A stretch of 15,380 bases of DNA from the NCBI GenBank assembly GCA_021817625.1, contig JAKASY010000001.1, forward strand, positions 1-15,380. The letters are read 5' to 3'. Below, in pieces: positions 5,877 through 13,628 of this stretch. A program made the translations under genes and the position numbers. How positions within the stretch are numbered: the stretch's first letter is position 1; each line of letters begins with the position of its first letter. The notes under the pieces were generated by a model, which had not been told where the DNA came from, ran no database searches, and worked only from the letters and a program-made list of their open reading frames with translations. Source of the stretch: Bacillota bacterium. Lineage in GTDB: Bacteria > Bacillota_E > JAJZYS01 > JAILZS01.

Positions 5877-7349
5877 ATGCGACAGCCGAGCGGCACGCGA
5901 CCGCCATCCCGTCACGACGTGGCCTTCCTGGCGCAGCTCGCGCGCCGCACGGGCGAGCACGTCTCCGCCCTGCTCGGCACGCAGAGCACGTCGGCGCTGG
6001 AACGCGGCGTCGCCCTCCTCGGGAGCGACGACGTCGTCCTCGCCCGCCTTCCCACCGCGGGCGGCGCCGCGATCTCGCTCGCCTACGTCGCGACGCTCGT
6101 CTCGCCCTGGGAGATCGAGGAGAAGATCCTCGCGCCCCTGAAGGACCGGCCCGGGCGCCTCGCGCGCCTTCCTGGTACACGCCCCGTGGGCGGTGCACGG
6201 GCGGTGGCCTCGAGTCTCCTCCAGGGTCGCGCCGTGATCCAGGACGGCGAGCGCCTCGTGAGCCTCGCCGTCTCCCACGCGCGCAGCCGCAGCATTGACG
6301 AGCCGACGACCGAGCGCGCCGTGTTCGGAGCCAAGGACGCGTTCATCGAGCTTCTCGACGCGAACGTCGCGCTCGTGCGCCAGCACGCCCGCGACCCGGA
6401 CTTGCGCGTCGAGCTCCTGCACGTCGGAACGCGCGTCCCCACGCGGGTCGCGGTCCTGTCGATCGCCGGCGTCGCCGACCCCGACCACCACGCCATGGTC
6501 GTACGGCGAATCGAGGCCCACCCGGTCGCCCGCCTGCCGTTCGTGAGCCACCTCGTGACGCCGCTTTTCGGCCCCGTCTGGAGCCCCTTCCTGCCCGTAT
6601 CCTTCACCGAGCGCCCGGGCCGAGTGCTCGACCATCTCTACCGCGGGCGGATCGCCGTTCTCGCCGACGGCTCGCCCTTCGCCCTGATCGCGCCCATGAC
6701 CTGGCTCGACGATGTGCGCGAGGAGGAGGTCCACCTCCTAAGCCCGCTCACCCGCCTCTTCGTCCGCACCCTGCGCCTCGCGGCCATCTTCCTGGCGACG
6801 GTGCTCCCCGGTCTGTACGTCGCGATCCTCACCGGCAACCCGAACTTCCTGCCTGGCCTCCTGTCCGTCACGATCGCCGCGAGCCGTGAGTCCGTGCCCT
6901 ATCCGCTCATCACCGAGACATTCTTCATGATGCTCGTGCTCGACGTCCTGGCGGAGTCCACGGTCGCGATGAAGGGCGTGCTCGGCCCCTCGATCTCGAT
7001 CGTCGGCAGCCTGATCATCGGCGACGCCGCCGTGCGGGCGAACCTGGTCAGCAACCTCTCGGTCATCCTGGTCGCCGGCACGGCGCTCGGGACGTTCGTC
7101 ACGCCCCACTTCTGGTCGACCTACGGCTACCGCATGTGGAAGTACCCGATCCTCTTGGCCTCCGGCGCCCTCGGCGTGATCGGCTGGGCCACGAGCGTCA
7201 CCTGGCTGATCGTCCATCTTGCCTCGTCGCGCACGCTCGGCGTCGCCTATGGCACGGCCGCGGGGTCTGGCGGCGGGAAGCTCGCGGGGGAAGTCCTGCG
7301 CGCCCATCCGGTCGGCTCTACGCTGCCCGACCCGGCGCCGCGCCGGTGA
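5877..7349 (+). CDS. gerAA: Spore germination protein GerAA family (germinant receptor subunit A)
   Basis: ATG at 5877 gives 490 residues, normal for the family. Upstream in-frame sequence belongs to the propeller remnant, and no good Shine-Dalgarno precedes the ATG, so the start is probable rather than certain. The N-terminal soluble part shows family-like stretches (SLAYVATLVSPWEIEEKIL at about 67-85; RGRIAVLADGSPFALIAP at about 257-273). The C-terminal half, about 295-455, is membrane-embedded. It includes LPGLYVAILTGNPNFLP and the conserved VPYPLITE segment at about 340-347, followed by GSLIIGDAAV. Such proteins sit in the spore inner membrane, oligomerise with GerAB and GerAC, and are thought to form the ion channel opened by nutrient germinants. 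It is the first gene of a three-gene operon. Expression late in the forespore (sigma-G) is expected from the family; no confident promoter was seen. Confidence 0.93.
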   Translation: MRQPSGTRPPSRHDVAFLAQLARRTGEHVSALLGTQSTSALERGVALLGSDDVVLARLPTAGGAAISLAYVATLVSPWEIEEKILAPLKDRPGRLARLPGTRPVGGARAVASSLLQGRAVIQDGERLVSLAVSHARSRSIDEPTTERAVFGAKDAFIELLDANVALVRQHARDPDLRVELLHVGTRVPTRVAVLSIAGVADPDHHAMVVRRIEAHPVARLPFVSHLVTPLFGPVWSPFLPVSFTERPGRVLDHLYRGRIAVLADGSPFALIAPMTWLDDVREEEVHLLSPLTRLFVRTLRLAAIFLATVLPGLYVAILTGNPNFLPGLLSVTIAASRESVPYPLITETFFMMLVLDVLAESTVAMKGVLGPSISIVGSLIIGDAAVRANLVSNLSVILVAGTALGTFVTPHFWSTYGYRMWKYPILLASGALGVIGWATSVTWLIVHLASSRTLGVAYGTAAGSGGGKLAGEVLRAHPVGSTLPDPAPRR

Positions 7350-8401
7350 GGGGCCAGCGTCCCCTTCTCAAGCCCTGGCCCCTTGCGCTCCTGGTGTTCT
7401 GCGCCGCGATCGGCCCCCTGCCGTTCGGCCTCGTCGGCTTCGCGCTGCACACGGCCGGCCGCTCCATCGTGGCGTGGGCCGCTCTCGGCGCCCTGGCGGC
7501 CCCGGCGCTGACCTGGTGGTATGGGCGCTCGCCGGCTCCCAACACCGGGGAGGGGATCGTGGCAAGCGTGTGGGCCGCCGCGGCCGCCCTGTTCTTCCTG
7601 GCCGGGGCCGGCCTGACGCTGCACCTCTGGCTCGAGGTACTGCGCGTCTCCGAGTACCCGAACACGCCGGGCTGGGCGATCGCCGGCCTCACGCTCACCG
7701 CGGTTGCCTACACGGCGCGGCTGGGACCGGAGAACCTCCTGCGCCTCGCCCCGCCGATGGCGGCGCTGCTCGCGCTGGCCGTGTGCGGCGTGCTGGTCTT
7801 CGCGTGGACGCTCGGGAGTGCCGGGCACCTGGCGGGCGGCTTCGACCCCTTCGTGGCGGGGGGGAGCCTGCCCGCCGCCTGGCCCCTCCTGCTTTTCGCC
7901 GCACACGGCACCGCCCTCTCGCCCGTCTTCGCCCGCTACACCGACGCCCGTGCCTACCTCATTCCGTCCGTCGCGGCGAGCGCCAGCGCGGGCCTCCTGC
8001 TGGCCGGCGCCTACGTCCTGCCGCTCGCCGTATGGAACCTCGGACCGTCGCTGCACACCGAGTTTCCCCTGCTGCACGCGATCACGCCCGTGAGCACGAT
8101 CTTCTTTCCGGTGCACCGCCTGGCGCTGCTCGCCTTCATCCTCTTGCAGATGAACCTCATCGGCCAGCTTGCCAGCTACCTCCTGGCCGCGGTCGACCTC
8201 GCGGGCCTGCCCACGTTCCCGCTCACCTCGGGCATCGCCACCGTCCTCGGCTGCGTGGCGATCGCGGCCATGGCGGTCTGGCCCGCCCCGAGCTTTACGG
8301 TCGCCCGCCTGGCCGCGCTCTGGTCGATTGGCGGTCTCGTGCTGTTCGGCGCCCTGCCGCTGGTCGGTCGGCGCCGCGCGCGGGCGGCGGTGCCGGCGTG
8401 A
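7346..8401 (+). CDS. gerAB: Spore germination permease GerAB family (germinant receptor subunit B)
   Basis: GTG at 7346 overlaps the gerAA stop as GTGA, implying translational coupling. The product has 351 residues and about ten hydrophobic segments, from LALLVFCAAIGPLPFG near the N-terminus to a last helix ending before the basic tail GRRRARAA. Length, topology and position fit the amino-acid-permease-like GerAB family, which recognises the germinant in the spore inner membrane. Short recognisable stretches include VLRVSEYPNTPGWAI and a late helix FILLQMNLIGQLASYLLAA. The germinant cannot be predicted. Assignment rests mainly on topology and operon position, since this family is weakly conserved in sequence. 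Confidence 0.9.
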   Translation: MRGQRPLLKPWPLALLVFCAAIGPLPFGLVGFALHTAGRSIVAWAALGALAAPALTWWYGRSPAPNTGEGIVASVWAAAAALFFLAGAGLTLHLWLEVLRVSEYPNTPGWAIAGLTLTAVAYTARLGPENLLRLAPPMAALLALAVCGVLVFAWTLGSAGHLAGGFDPFVAGGSLPAAWPLLLFAAHGTALSPVFARYTDARAYLIPSVAASASAGLLLAGAYVLPLAVWNLGPSLHTEFPLLHAITPVSTIFFPVHRLALLAFILLQMNLIGQLASYLLAAVDLAGLPTFPLTSGIATVLGCVAIAAMAVWPAPSFTVARLAALWSIGGLVLFGALPLVGRRRARAAVPA

Positions 8402-9480
8402 GGGGACGCGGGCGCCGTCTCGCCGCGCTCGGTGCGCTGTGCCTCGCGCCGCTGCTCGCGGGCTGCTGGGATGCCACCGACATCAACGACCGCACGCCGA
8501 CCGTCGCCGTCGGTTTCGACACGGCGCCCCACGGCGGTTACGAGGTCACGCTCGGGAACGCCCTCGGCACCTCCTCGAGCGGGCAGAGCCCCGCCGGCAT
8601 CGCCGTCGGCATCACGCCGACGGCCACCGGCCCGACCCTACCGAAGGCGCTTGCGGCGATGCACCGGCTCACCAGCCGCACGACGTCCTTCGAGGCGGTG
8701 CAGGTCTACGTGCTCGGGCACGCGCTCCTCGCGCGCGACGGCGGCGGCGAGGTGCTCGACTACCTGCGCGAAGCCAACGACATCGACCCGAGCGCGCTAT
8801 TGATCAGCGCGCACGCCACCGCCCACGCTCTCCTCAGCCACCGGGACCCGGTGTTCCAGAGCGAGGGGGTGCGGCTGGTGCGCGAGTTCAAGAGCACACA
8901 CGCCATCTCCGACGGGGGCATCGCGCAGCAGGTGTGGGACGCCGAGCGCCGCCGCCTCGACGGCCTGCCCTACTTCGTCGCCGAGTACGAGGCGTCGGAT
9001 CAGGCGCCGGTGCGCGCTCTCGGCGCCGTCGTCGTCCCACCCGCCGGACCCCTCCTGTCACTCGGGCCGGAGGAGCAGCACGCCCTGAACTGGCTCCTCG
9101 GGCGAAACGACTACGCCCAGGTCGACCTGCCCGACGGGCAGGTCGTGCGCATCCTCGGCGTGCGCACGCGCCTCGGCTGGGACCGGGCGCGCGCGATGGC
9201 GACCGTCGACCTCTCGCTCACCGCTGCGGGCTACAAGCTCAAGAGCTTCCTTCAGAGCCGGGCGCAGGTTGCGGCCCTGGAGACCGAGACGGCCCATACT
9301 GCGGCGGCGCGCGTAGGCGCCGTCGTGCGCACGCTGTCGACCAGGGGTCTCGACGTCATGGACCTGCGGGAGGTGGCACGGGAGGCGGGAGCGCCGTTTC
9401 CAGGCGTGCGGGCCACGCCCGTCGCCTTCGAGGTGCACGTGAACGTCCTGCCCGTTCCCGAGCGCCAGCCGGCGCCGTAG
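8398..9480 (+). CDS. gerAC: Spore germination lipoprotein GerAC family (germinant receptor subunit C)
   Basis: GTG at 8398 again overlaps the preceding stop as GTGA. The 360-residue product begins with basic residues and a short hydrophobic stretch. This ends in the lipobox LLAGC, with the lipidated Cys at residue 23, followed by WDATDINDR, close to the family signature GCWD-x-x-E/D-I. The rest is the soluble GerAC fold, including SSGQSPAGI, LGHALLARDGGGEVLDYLR and a C-terminal half ending in a strand-rich VAFEVHVNVLPV. It is expected to be anchored on the outer face of the spore inner membrane, where it is needed for receptor function. It ends the operon; the neighbouring RNase gene converges on it across a 480-base gap. 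Confidence 0.92.
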   Translation: MRGRGRRLAALGALCLAPLLAGCWDATDINDRTPTVAVGFDTAPHGGYEVTLGNALGTSSSGQSPAGIAVGITPTATGPTLPKALAAMHRLTSRTTSFEAVQVYVLGHALLARDGGGEVLDYLREANDIDPSALLISAHATAHALLSHRDPVFQSEGVRLVREFKSTHAISDGGIAQQVWDAERRRLDGLPYFVAEYEASDQAPVRALGAVVVPPAGPLLSLGPEEQHALNWLLGRNDYAQVDLPDGQVVRILGVRTRLGWDRARAMATVDLSLTAAGYKLKSFLQSRAQVAALETETAHTAAARVGAVVRTLSTRGLDVMDLREVAREAGAPFPGVRATPVAFEVHVNVLPVPERQPAP

Positions 9481-9580
9481 GAGCGATGCCCGTCCTGCAG
9501 GGCCTCGAGCCTCTCCCGGCCCCGTGGTGCCCGCTTGGGCCGCAGCTCGTCGCGCGCGCGGCACGGGCGCCGACGAGACC

Positions 9581-9624
9581 ATGCCGTCGCGGCGGCTGGC
9601 GATCGCTCAGCCAACCGACGGCAT
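9581..9624. terminator. Large hairpin, candidate bidirectional terminator
   Basis: Outer 9-bp arms ATGCCGTCG and CGACGGCAT match perfectly. They enclose a second stem (GGCTG/CAGCC plus one G-T pair) around a 7-base loop. It lies 100 bases after the gerAC stop, between convergent genes. There is no T-run on either side, so intrinsic termination is uncertain. Confidence 0.35.
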
Positions 9625-9890
9625 AACCACTCCATATGGGCGGGCCAGTCATGTCAAGGCGTGGGCGCCCCACCGCCATCGGGCGGACCTTGTCCGTGCC
9701 ACGGCCGCGCGGATCCCGCCGCGCTCGCACACGTTCCGTCGAAGAACCTCCACCCGGATGTCCCCACTCTGACGCCGCATGCCCACCGGCCTTACCTTGC
9801 CGCCAAGACCCCACGGCGCGCGCGCTCCCCCCATGGTCGCGTCCGCACGACGAGCCTGAGGAGGCCCTGGATGTAGCAGTAGCCATCGTG

Positions 9891-9922
9891 GCGGTCGGGC
9901 GAGCGCCTCGCCGGCCGACCGC
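9891..9922 (-). terminator. GC-rich hairpin after the RNase G gene
   Basis: Reading the minus strand, GCGGTCG and GGCGAG pair with CTCGCC and CGACCGC across a GCG loop, with a small bulge. It begins about 38 bases past the stop codon at 9961. It is strong by base pairing but lacks a T-run. Confidence 0.35.
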
Positions 9923-9960
9923 TCGGCGCGCCATCCCGACACGCGCGGGCGCCGCCCGAC

Positions 9961-11799
9961 CTAGCCCACGCCGCCCGCGGCCGGCGTGCCGGCCGGGGCG
10001 GCCTCGGTGGGGGCCTGATCGGCCTGGGCGGAGGACCGCCGCCCGGCGACGATCCTGGCCTTGGCGTAGGTGCGAAACGCGCCCACGATCTCCACGCGCA
10101 CGCGCTGGCCGACGTACGCGGCGCCGTTCTCGATGTCGAGCACGTAGCCCTCGACCCGGGCGATGCCGTTCTTGGCGTTGACCGCGTGCGCCTCCTCCAC
10201 CCGCACCTCGAGGCTCTCCCCCGCCGACACCGGGCGGGCGCGCCGCTCGACCTCCTCGCGTGTGCCCACCGCGAGAACCGTGACGCTGTCCGGCCGGGCC
10301 GCGGCCGAGCCGCGCACGAAGATCGAGCGCCCGGTCTCCCGCTCGAACTCCTTGAGGTTGTTGCCGCCGGCGCCGATCATCACCGCGGCCACGGCGGGAT
10401 GGACCTCCACCAGAATGGCCTCCGCCTCGCTGCGCCGCAGCTCCGACTTGACCAGGCGCCGCACGCGCTGGCTCATCGTCTCCTCCGAGACCACGCGGCC
10501 GCGCCCGTCGCAGTACGGGCACGTCTTGAGAAGCGTCGCCTCGAGGCCGCCGCCCACCTTCTTGCGCGTCATCTCGACCAGGCCGAGCTGGGTGAGGCCG
10601 AGGACGTGCACCTTGGTGCGGTCGCGGCGCACCGCCTGGCTCAGGCGGTCGAGCACCTCGCGCTGGTCCTCGGGCCGGTCCATGTCGATGAAGTCCACGA
10701 TGATGATGCCCGCGATGTCGCGCAGGCGGATCTGGCGGGAGATCTCGTCCGCGGCCTCGAGGTTCGTGTGGACCACCGTGTCTGCGAGCGAGGTGGAGCC
10801 GACGTACTTGCCCGTGTTCACGTCGATGGTGGTCAGGGCCTCGCTCTGGTCGATCACGAGGTAGCCGCCCGAGCGCAGCCAGACCTTGGGCCGCATGAGC
10901 TTGTCGACCTCGTTCTCGATCTTGGCCACGTCGAACAGGTTGCCGCCCTTGCCGTTCCAGAAGCGGATTCGGCGCTTGAGCTCGGGCGACATCACGTCCG
11001 CGAGCTCCAGCATCCGCCGGTACTCGTGGTGGTTGTCCACCACGACCCGCGACACGTCCTCCGTCAGGAGGTCGCGCACCACCTTGAAGGTGAGCCCCAT
11101 GTCCCGGTGCAGGAGCGCGGGGGCCGAGCTGTCCTGCGCCTTCTCGCGGATGCGCTCCCAGAGGCGCGCGAGAAACGCCATGTCCCCCGCGATCTCCTCG
11201 TCGCTGCGCCCCTCGGCGACCGTGCGCACGATCACGCCGGTGCGGGGCGGCCGAAGGGTCTCGGCAAGCTGCTTGAGGCGGGCGCGCTCGCGCTCGTCGG
11301 CGATGCGGCGCGACACCCCGACGTAGTCCATGGTCGGCGCGAGCACCAGGTAGCGGCCCGGCAGGCTGAGGTTCGTGGTGACGCGAGGCCCCTTGGTGCC
11401 GACGGCCTCCTTGGCCACCTGGACGATGACCTCCTGGCCCTCCTTCACCAGGTCGGCGATGCGCCGCCGCCCGGGCGCGCCTGGCAGGGCGGCGTCCTCG
11501 TCCGCCGCCTCCGCCAGGTCCGGCTCGGCGCTCCCGGCCGCATCGCCGCCAGGCCCGTCGGCCGAGGGAAACACCGCCGCGGCGTCGCCAGCGTAGAGGA
11601 AGGCGTTGCGCTCGTAGCCGATGTGCACGAACGCCGCCTCCATGCCGGGCAGGACGGTGTCGACGCGGCCCTTGTAGATGTTGCCGGCGATGCGCTGGGC
11701 CAGCGGGCGCTCCACGAGGAACTCAGCCAGCTGCCCGTCTTCGACAACCGCCACGCGCACTTCCATCGGCTCGACGTCAACGAAGATCTGTCGGTCCAA
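9961..11799 (-). CDS. rng: Ribonuclease G/E family endoribonuclease
   Basis: The 612-residue product starts at TTG (11799-11797), 9 bases after GAGGAGG (11809-11815); an ATT directly before it is a less likely alternative. By family, RNase E/G cleaves single-stranded RNA in rRNA maturation and mRNA turnover. An S1 domain spans about 35-145 (IYKGRVDTVLPGMEAAFVHI), with an acidic Ala/Asp-rich insertion of about 40 residues at about 72-112. The DNase I-like catalytic part carries metal-binding Asp326 in TTIDVNTGKY and Asp369 in IIIVDFIDMD. CPYC at 427-430 matches the Zn-link that joins dimers. A C-terminal beta domain (about 525-585, ESLEVRVEEAHAVNAKNGIA) looks TRAM-like, followed by an Ala/Pro-rich tail. 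The long RNase E scaffold region is absent, so it is G-type in size. It lies downstream of spoIVFB with its own promoter. Confidence 0.95.
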   Translation of the reverse strand: MDRQIFVDVEPMEVRVAVVEDGQLAEFLVERPLAQRIAGNIYKGRVDTVLPGMEAAFVHIGYERNAFLYAGDAAAVFPSADGPGGDAAGSAEPDLAEAADEDAALPGAPGRRRIADLVKEGQEVIVQVAKEAVGTKGPRVTTNLSLPGRYLVLAPTMDYVGVSRRIADERERARLKQLAETLRPPRTGVIVRTVAEGRSDEEIAGDMAFLARLWERIREKAQDSSAPALLHRDMGLTFKVVRDLLTEDVSRVVVDNHHEYRRMLELADVMSPELKRRIRFWNGKGGNLFDVAKIENEVDKLMRPKVWLRSGGYLVIDQSEALTTIDVNTGKYVGSTSLADTVVHTNLEAADEISRQIRLRDIAGIIIVDFIDMDRPEDQREVLDRLSQAVRRDRTKVHVLGLTQLGLVEMTRKKVGGGLEATLLKTCPYCDGRGRVVSEETMSQRVRRLVKSELRRSEAEAILVEVHPAVAAVMIGAGGNNLKEFERETGRSIFVRGSAAARPDSVTVLAVGTREEVERRARPVSAGESLEVRVEEAHAVNAKNGIARVEGYVLDIENGAAYVGQRVRVEIVGAFRTYAKARIVAGRRSSAQADQAPTEAAPAGTPAAGGVG

Positions 11800-11863
11800 A
11801 ATGCTCGGCCTCCTCGGTCGCGCCCACGCGGGGCCCGACGACGCCGGTCAAAACGTGTACATC

Positions 11864-11892
11864 ATCATAGCCGCCGGGACGCGCCGAGACAA
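11864..11892 (-). promoter_or_regulatory. Vegetative (sigma-A type) promoter for the RNase G gene
   Basis: On the minus strand, TTGTCT (11892-11887) and TATGAT (11869-11864) are separated by exactly 17 bases. Each hexamer matches the TTGACA/TATAAT consensus at all but one or two positions. It lies wholly in the gap between the spoIVFB-like stop (11907) and the RNase G start (11799), leaving a leader of roughly 60 bases. This would let the RNase gene be expressed during growth, independently of the sporulation genes upstream. Confidence 0.7.
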
Positions 11893-11906
11893 CCGCCGGC
11901 GCTGCT

Positions 11907-12809
11907 TTAGGCGCCGCCGCCCTCGCCGCCATCGAGCAGAGCGGAGAGCGGCGCCGCCGGGCCCAGGCGCAAAAGCCCCGCGTACAGCTCCGCCTCGCTC
12001 AGGGTGGCGACCATCCGTCCCTCGCCATCCACCACGCGCACCTCGTGGTGGGCGCGGGGCGCCGTGGCGCGCCAGAGCGCCCCGAGCGGCACCGACGGCT
12101 CGGCTACGAGGATCCTCCCCGCCAGGACGGCGCCGCGGCGCAGCGCGGCTCGGCGCTCCTCCAGGGCGACGGCCCGCCCATAGGGCATGCCCCTTCCCTC
12201 TCGCCCGGAGGCGAGCGCCAGCCAAACCCCGGCCAGGGCGACGTCCCATGCCGGGCGGCCGGAGAGCGTCGCCAGCGCGCCGCCCGCAACGGCGGCCAGG
12301 CCGACGGCCTGCCCCGCCCGCACCAGCACCGCGCCGTGCGTGCTCAGGCGGCCGGCCGCCGCGAGCGCCGCCCGCACGGCCTGGCCGCCGTCCAGCGGCA
12401 GGACGGGCAGTAGGTTCACGAGGCCGAGCGCGAGGTTCACGTCCAGCCACAGGCCCAGGCGCGCGCTGGTCGCCGCATCGATTGGCCCATGGCGCAGGAC
12501 GAGCGCGCCGATGCCGGCCAGGGCAAGGCTCATGGCGGGACCGGCCAGGGTCACGGCGAGGGCCACGCGCCGCTCGAGCAGCGCGATCGACGGCACGTGC
12601 GCGACCGCGCCGAGCGGGTGGAGCACGATGGCGCGCACCTCCACCTCCTCGATCGCCGCCACGGCGAGATGCGCCCACTCGTGGAGCACGAGGGCGGCGA
12701 GGAAGATGGCGGCCTCCGGCAGGTAGCCGAGCGCCAGGGCGGTCGCGAGCAGGAGCGCGAACAGCGGGTCAACGCGTATCTCGGCGCCGAAGAGGCGCCC
12801 GACCCTCAC
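11907..12809 (-). CDS. spoIVFB: Site-2 (M50) metalloprotease, SpoIVFB-like
   Basis: GTG at 12809-12807 overlaps the upstream SpoIVFA-like stop as GTGA. The 300-residue product has several membrane segments. Zinc ligands are present: HEWAH at 43-47 and NLLPVLPLDGG at 132-142, the latter containing the third ligand Asp140. The C-terminal part, about 223-290, is soluble and CBS-like (ILVAEPSVPLGALWRA; EVRVVDGEGRMVATLSEAEL), as in SpoIVFB. By family, SpoIVFB sits in the membrane around the forespore and cuts pro-sigma-K inside the bilayer to activate late mother-cell genes. Pairing with a SpoIVFA-like gene supports this role over a generic S2P. Whether this organism makes a pro-sigma-K substrate is not visible here. 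Confidence 0.88.
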   Translation of the reverse strand: MRVGRLFGAEIRVDPLFALLLATALALGYLPEAAIFLAALVLHEWAHLAVAAIEEVEVRAIVLHPLGAVAHVPSIALLERRVALAVTLAGPAMSLALAGIGALVLRHGPIDAATSARLGLWLDVNLALGLVNLLPVLPLDGGQAVRAALAAAGRLSTHGAVLVRAGQAVGLAAVAGGALATLSGRPAWDVALAGVWLALASGREGRGMPYGRAVALEERRAALRRGAVLAGRILVAEPSVPLGALWRATAPRAHHEVRVVDGEGRMVATLSEAELYAGLLRLGPAAPLSALLDGGEGGGA

Positions 12810-13504
12810 GCCTGCGAGCCGAAGTACAGCGGGCTGAGCGGGTCCACGGCGATACCGCCCACCCGCACCTCGACAACGAGGTGCGGCACCGTGCGCGGGC
12901 CCACGCTGGGCACGCGGCCGAGGACCGCGCCCTGCACCACGTGCTCGCCCGCGTGCACGGTCGGCGCCGCCACCCCCAGCAGATCGACCTCGAGGCGGAA
13001 GCGGCCGGCGACCTCGAGGACGATCTCCTGGCCCACGGCCGGGCCCTCGCGCACCGCGCGCACGGTCGCGTCCGCCGGCGCGCGCACGGGCGCCCCCGCC
13101 ACGGCACCGAGCAGGAGGCCGTCCATCTGCGTCTTTTTGCCCGTCAGGGGGTCTATGCCGGGACCGAACGGCATGAGCACGGCGCCGGCGACGGGGAAGC
13201 GCAGGGGCGGCGTGGGCGCGGGCGGCGGCTCCACGCGCGTGCCGCCGCTGAGCGGCGGCCAGCGCCAGCCCTGGCCGTCGAGGCCGCCGCGCAAGAGGCC
13301 CTCGACGCGCCCGATCAGATCGGCGGCGCCGCGCGGCGTGCCGGCGGACGTGGTCGCCAGCGCCGCGACGGTCCGACGCGCGCCCGTAAGGGCCGGGCTG
13401 TGCGCGTAGCGCAGGCCGACGAGGGCGGCCGCGACCAGGCCCGCCAGAAGCCAGCGTCCGGCGCCAGAGCCGCCCGCCGGAGAGGTTCCCCATCCACCTG
13501 CCAC
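12806..13504 (-). CDS. spoIVFA: SpoIVFA-like membrane protein with degenerate M23 (LytM) domain
   Basis: GTG at 13504-13502 follows a G-rich ribosome-binding site (GGGGGAG). The 232-residue product has one membrane segment (about 18-34), a Pro/Ala-rich linker and a C-terminal M23/LytM fold. In active M23 enzymes the motifs are HxxxD and HxH. Here the corresponding stretches read QMDGLLLGA (126-134) and PHLVVEVRVGG (207-217), so at least two zinc-binding His are missing and peptidase activity is unlikely. That matches SpoIVFA, a non-catalytic partner that holds SpoIVFB inactive until a forespore signal arrives. Its stop overlaps the start of the M50 gene by 4 bases, so the pair is co-translated. 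The ORF at 13629 diverges from it across about 124 bases, where no clear promoter was found. Confidence 0.82.
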   Translation of the reverse strand: MAGGWGTSPAGGSGAGRWLLAGLVAAALVGLRYAHSPALTGARRTVAALATTSAGTPRGAADLIGRVEGLLRGGLDGQGWRWPPLSGGTRVEPPPAPTPPLRFPVAGAVLMPFGPGIDPLTGKKTQMDGLLLGAVAGAPVRAPADATVRAVREGPAVGQEIVLEVAGRFRLEVDLLGVAAPTVHAGEHVVQGAVLGRVPSVGPRTVPHLVVEVRVGGIAVDPLSPLYFGSQA

Positions 13505-13628
13505 GGCGCTCCCCCCGTCCTGGCCCGGCCAAGCCTATGCCGGCCCGCGCGACGCCAGACCCGGGCGGGCATGGCCTCACGCGCGGGCGCGTAGCGTAGC
13601 GGCGGGGGGATCGCGCACGCCGCACGGC

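Larger units (their letters stand above)
9481..9960. other. Convergent intergenic gap
   Basis: No supported gene lies in these 480 bases. A 97-codon minus-strand frame (9649-9942) has no ribosome-binding site or recognisable motif. The stretch carries several inverted repeats: a large hairpin at 9581-9624, GTGGG-CGC-CCCAC at 9661-9673, CGGAC-CTT-GTCCG at 9684-9696, and a GC-rich hairpin at 9891-9922 near the RNase G gene stop. The pattern suits transcription ends from both sides. Confidence 0.6.

Noticed and set aside
9649..9942. 97-codon minus-strand ORF in the convergent gap
   Set aside because: There is no ribosome-binding site, no recognisable motif and shadow-like composition.
12806..13504. 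Active M23 endopeptidase
   Set aside because: The zinc-binding His positions are replaced, so a catalytic call is not supported.
11678..13594. Long plus-strand open frame of 638 codons
   Set aside because: It lies antisense to the RNase G, SpoIVFB-like and SpoIVFA-like genes; its translation is Arg/Pro/Ala-rich without motifs, as expected for a GC-rich shadow frame.
13505..13628. A sigma-E type promoter (CATAGGCT as -10) before the SpoIVFA-like gene
   Set aside because: The -10 match is partial and no -35 at proper spacing could be found.
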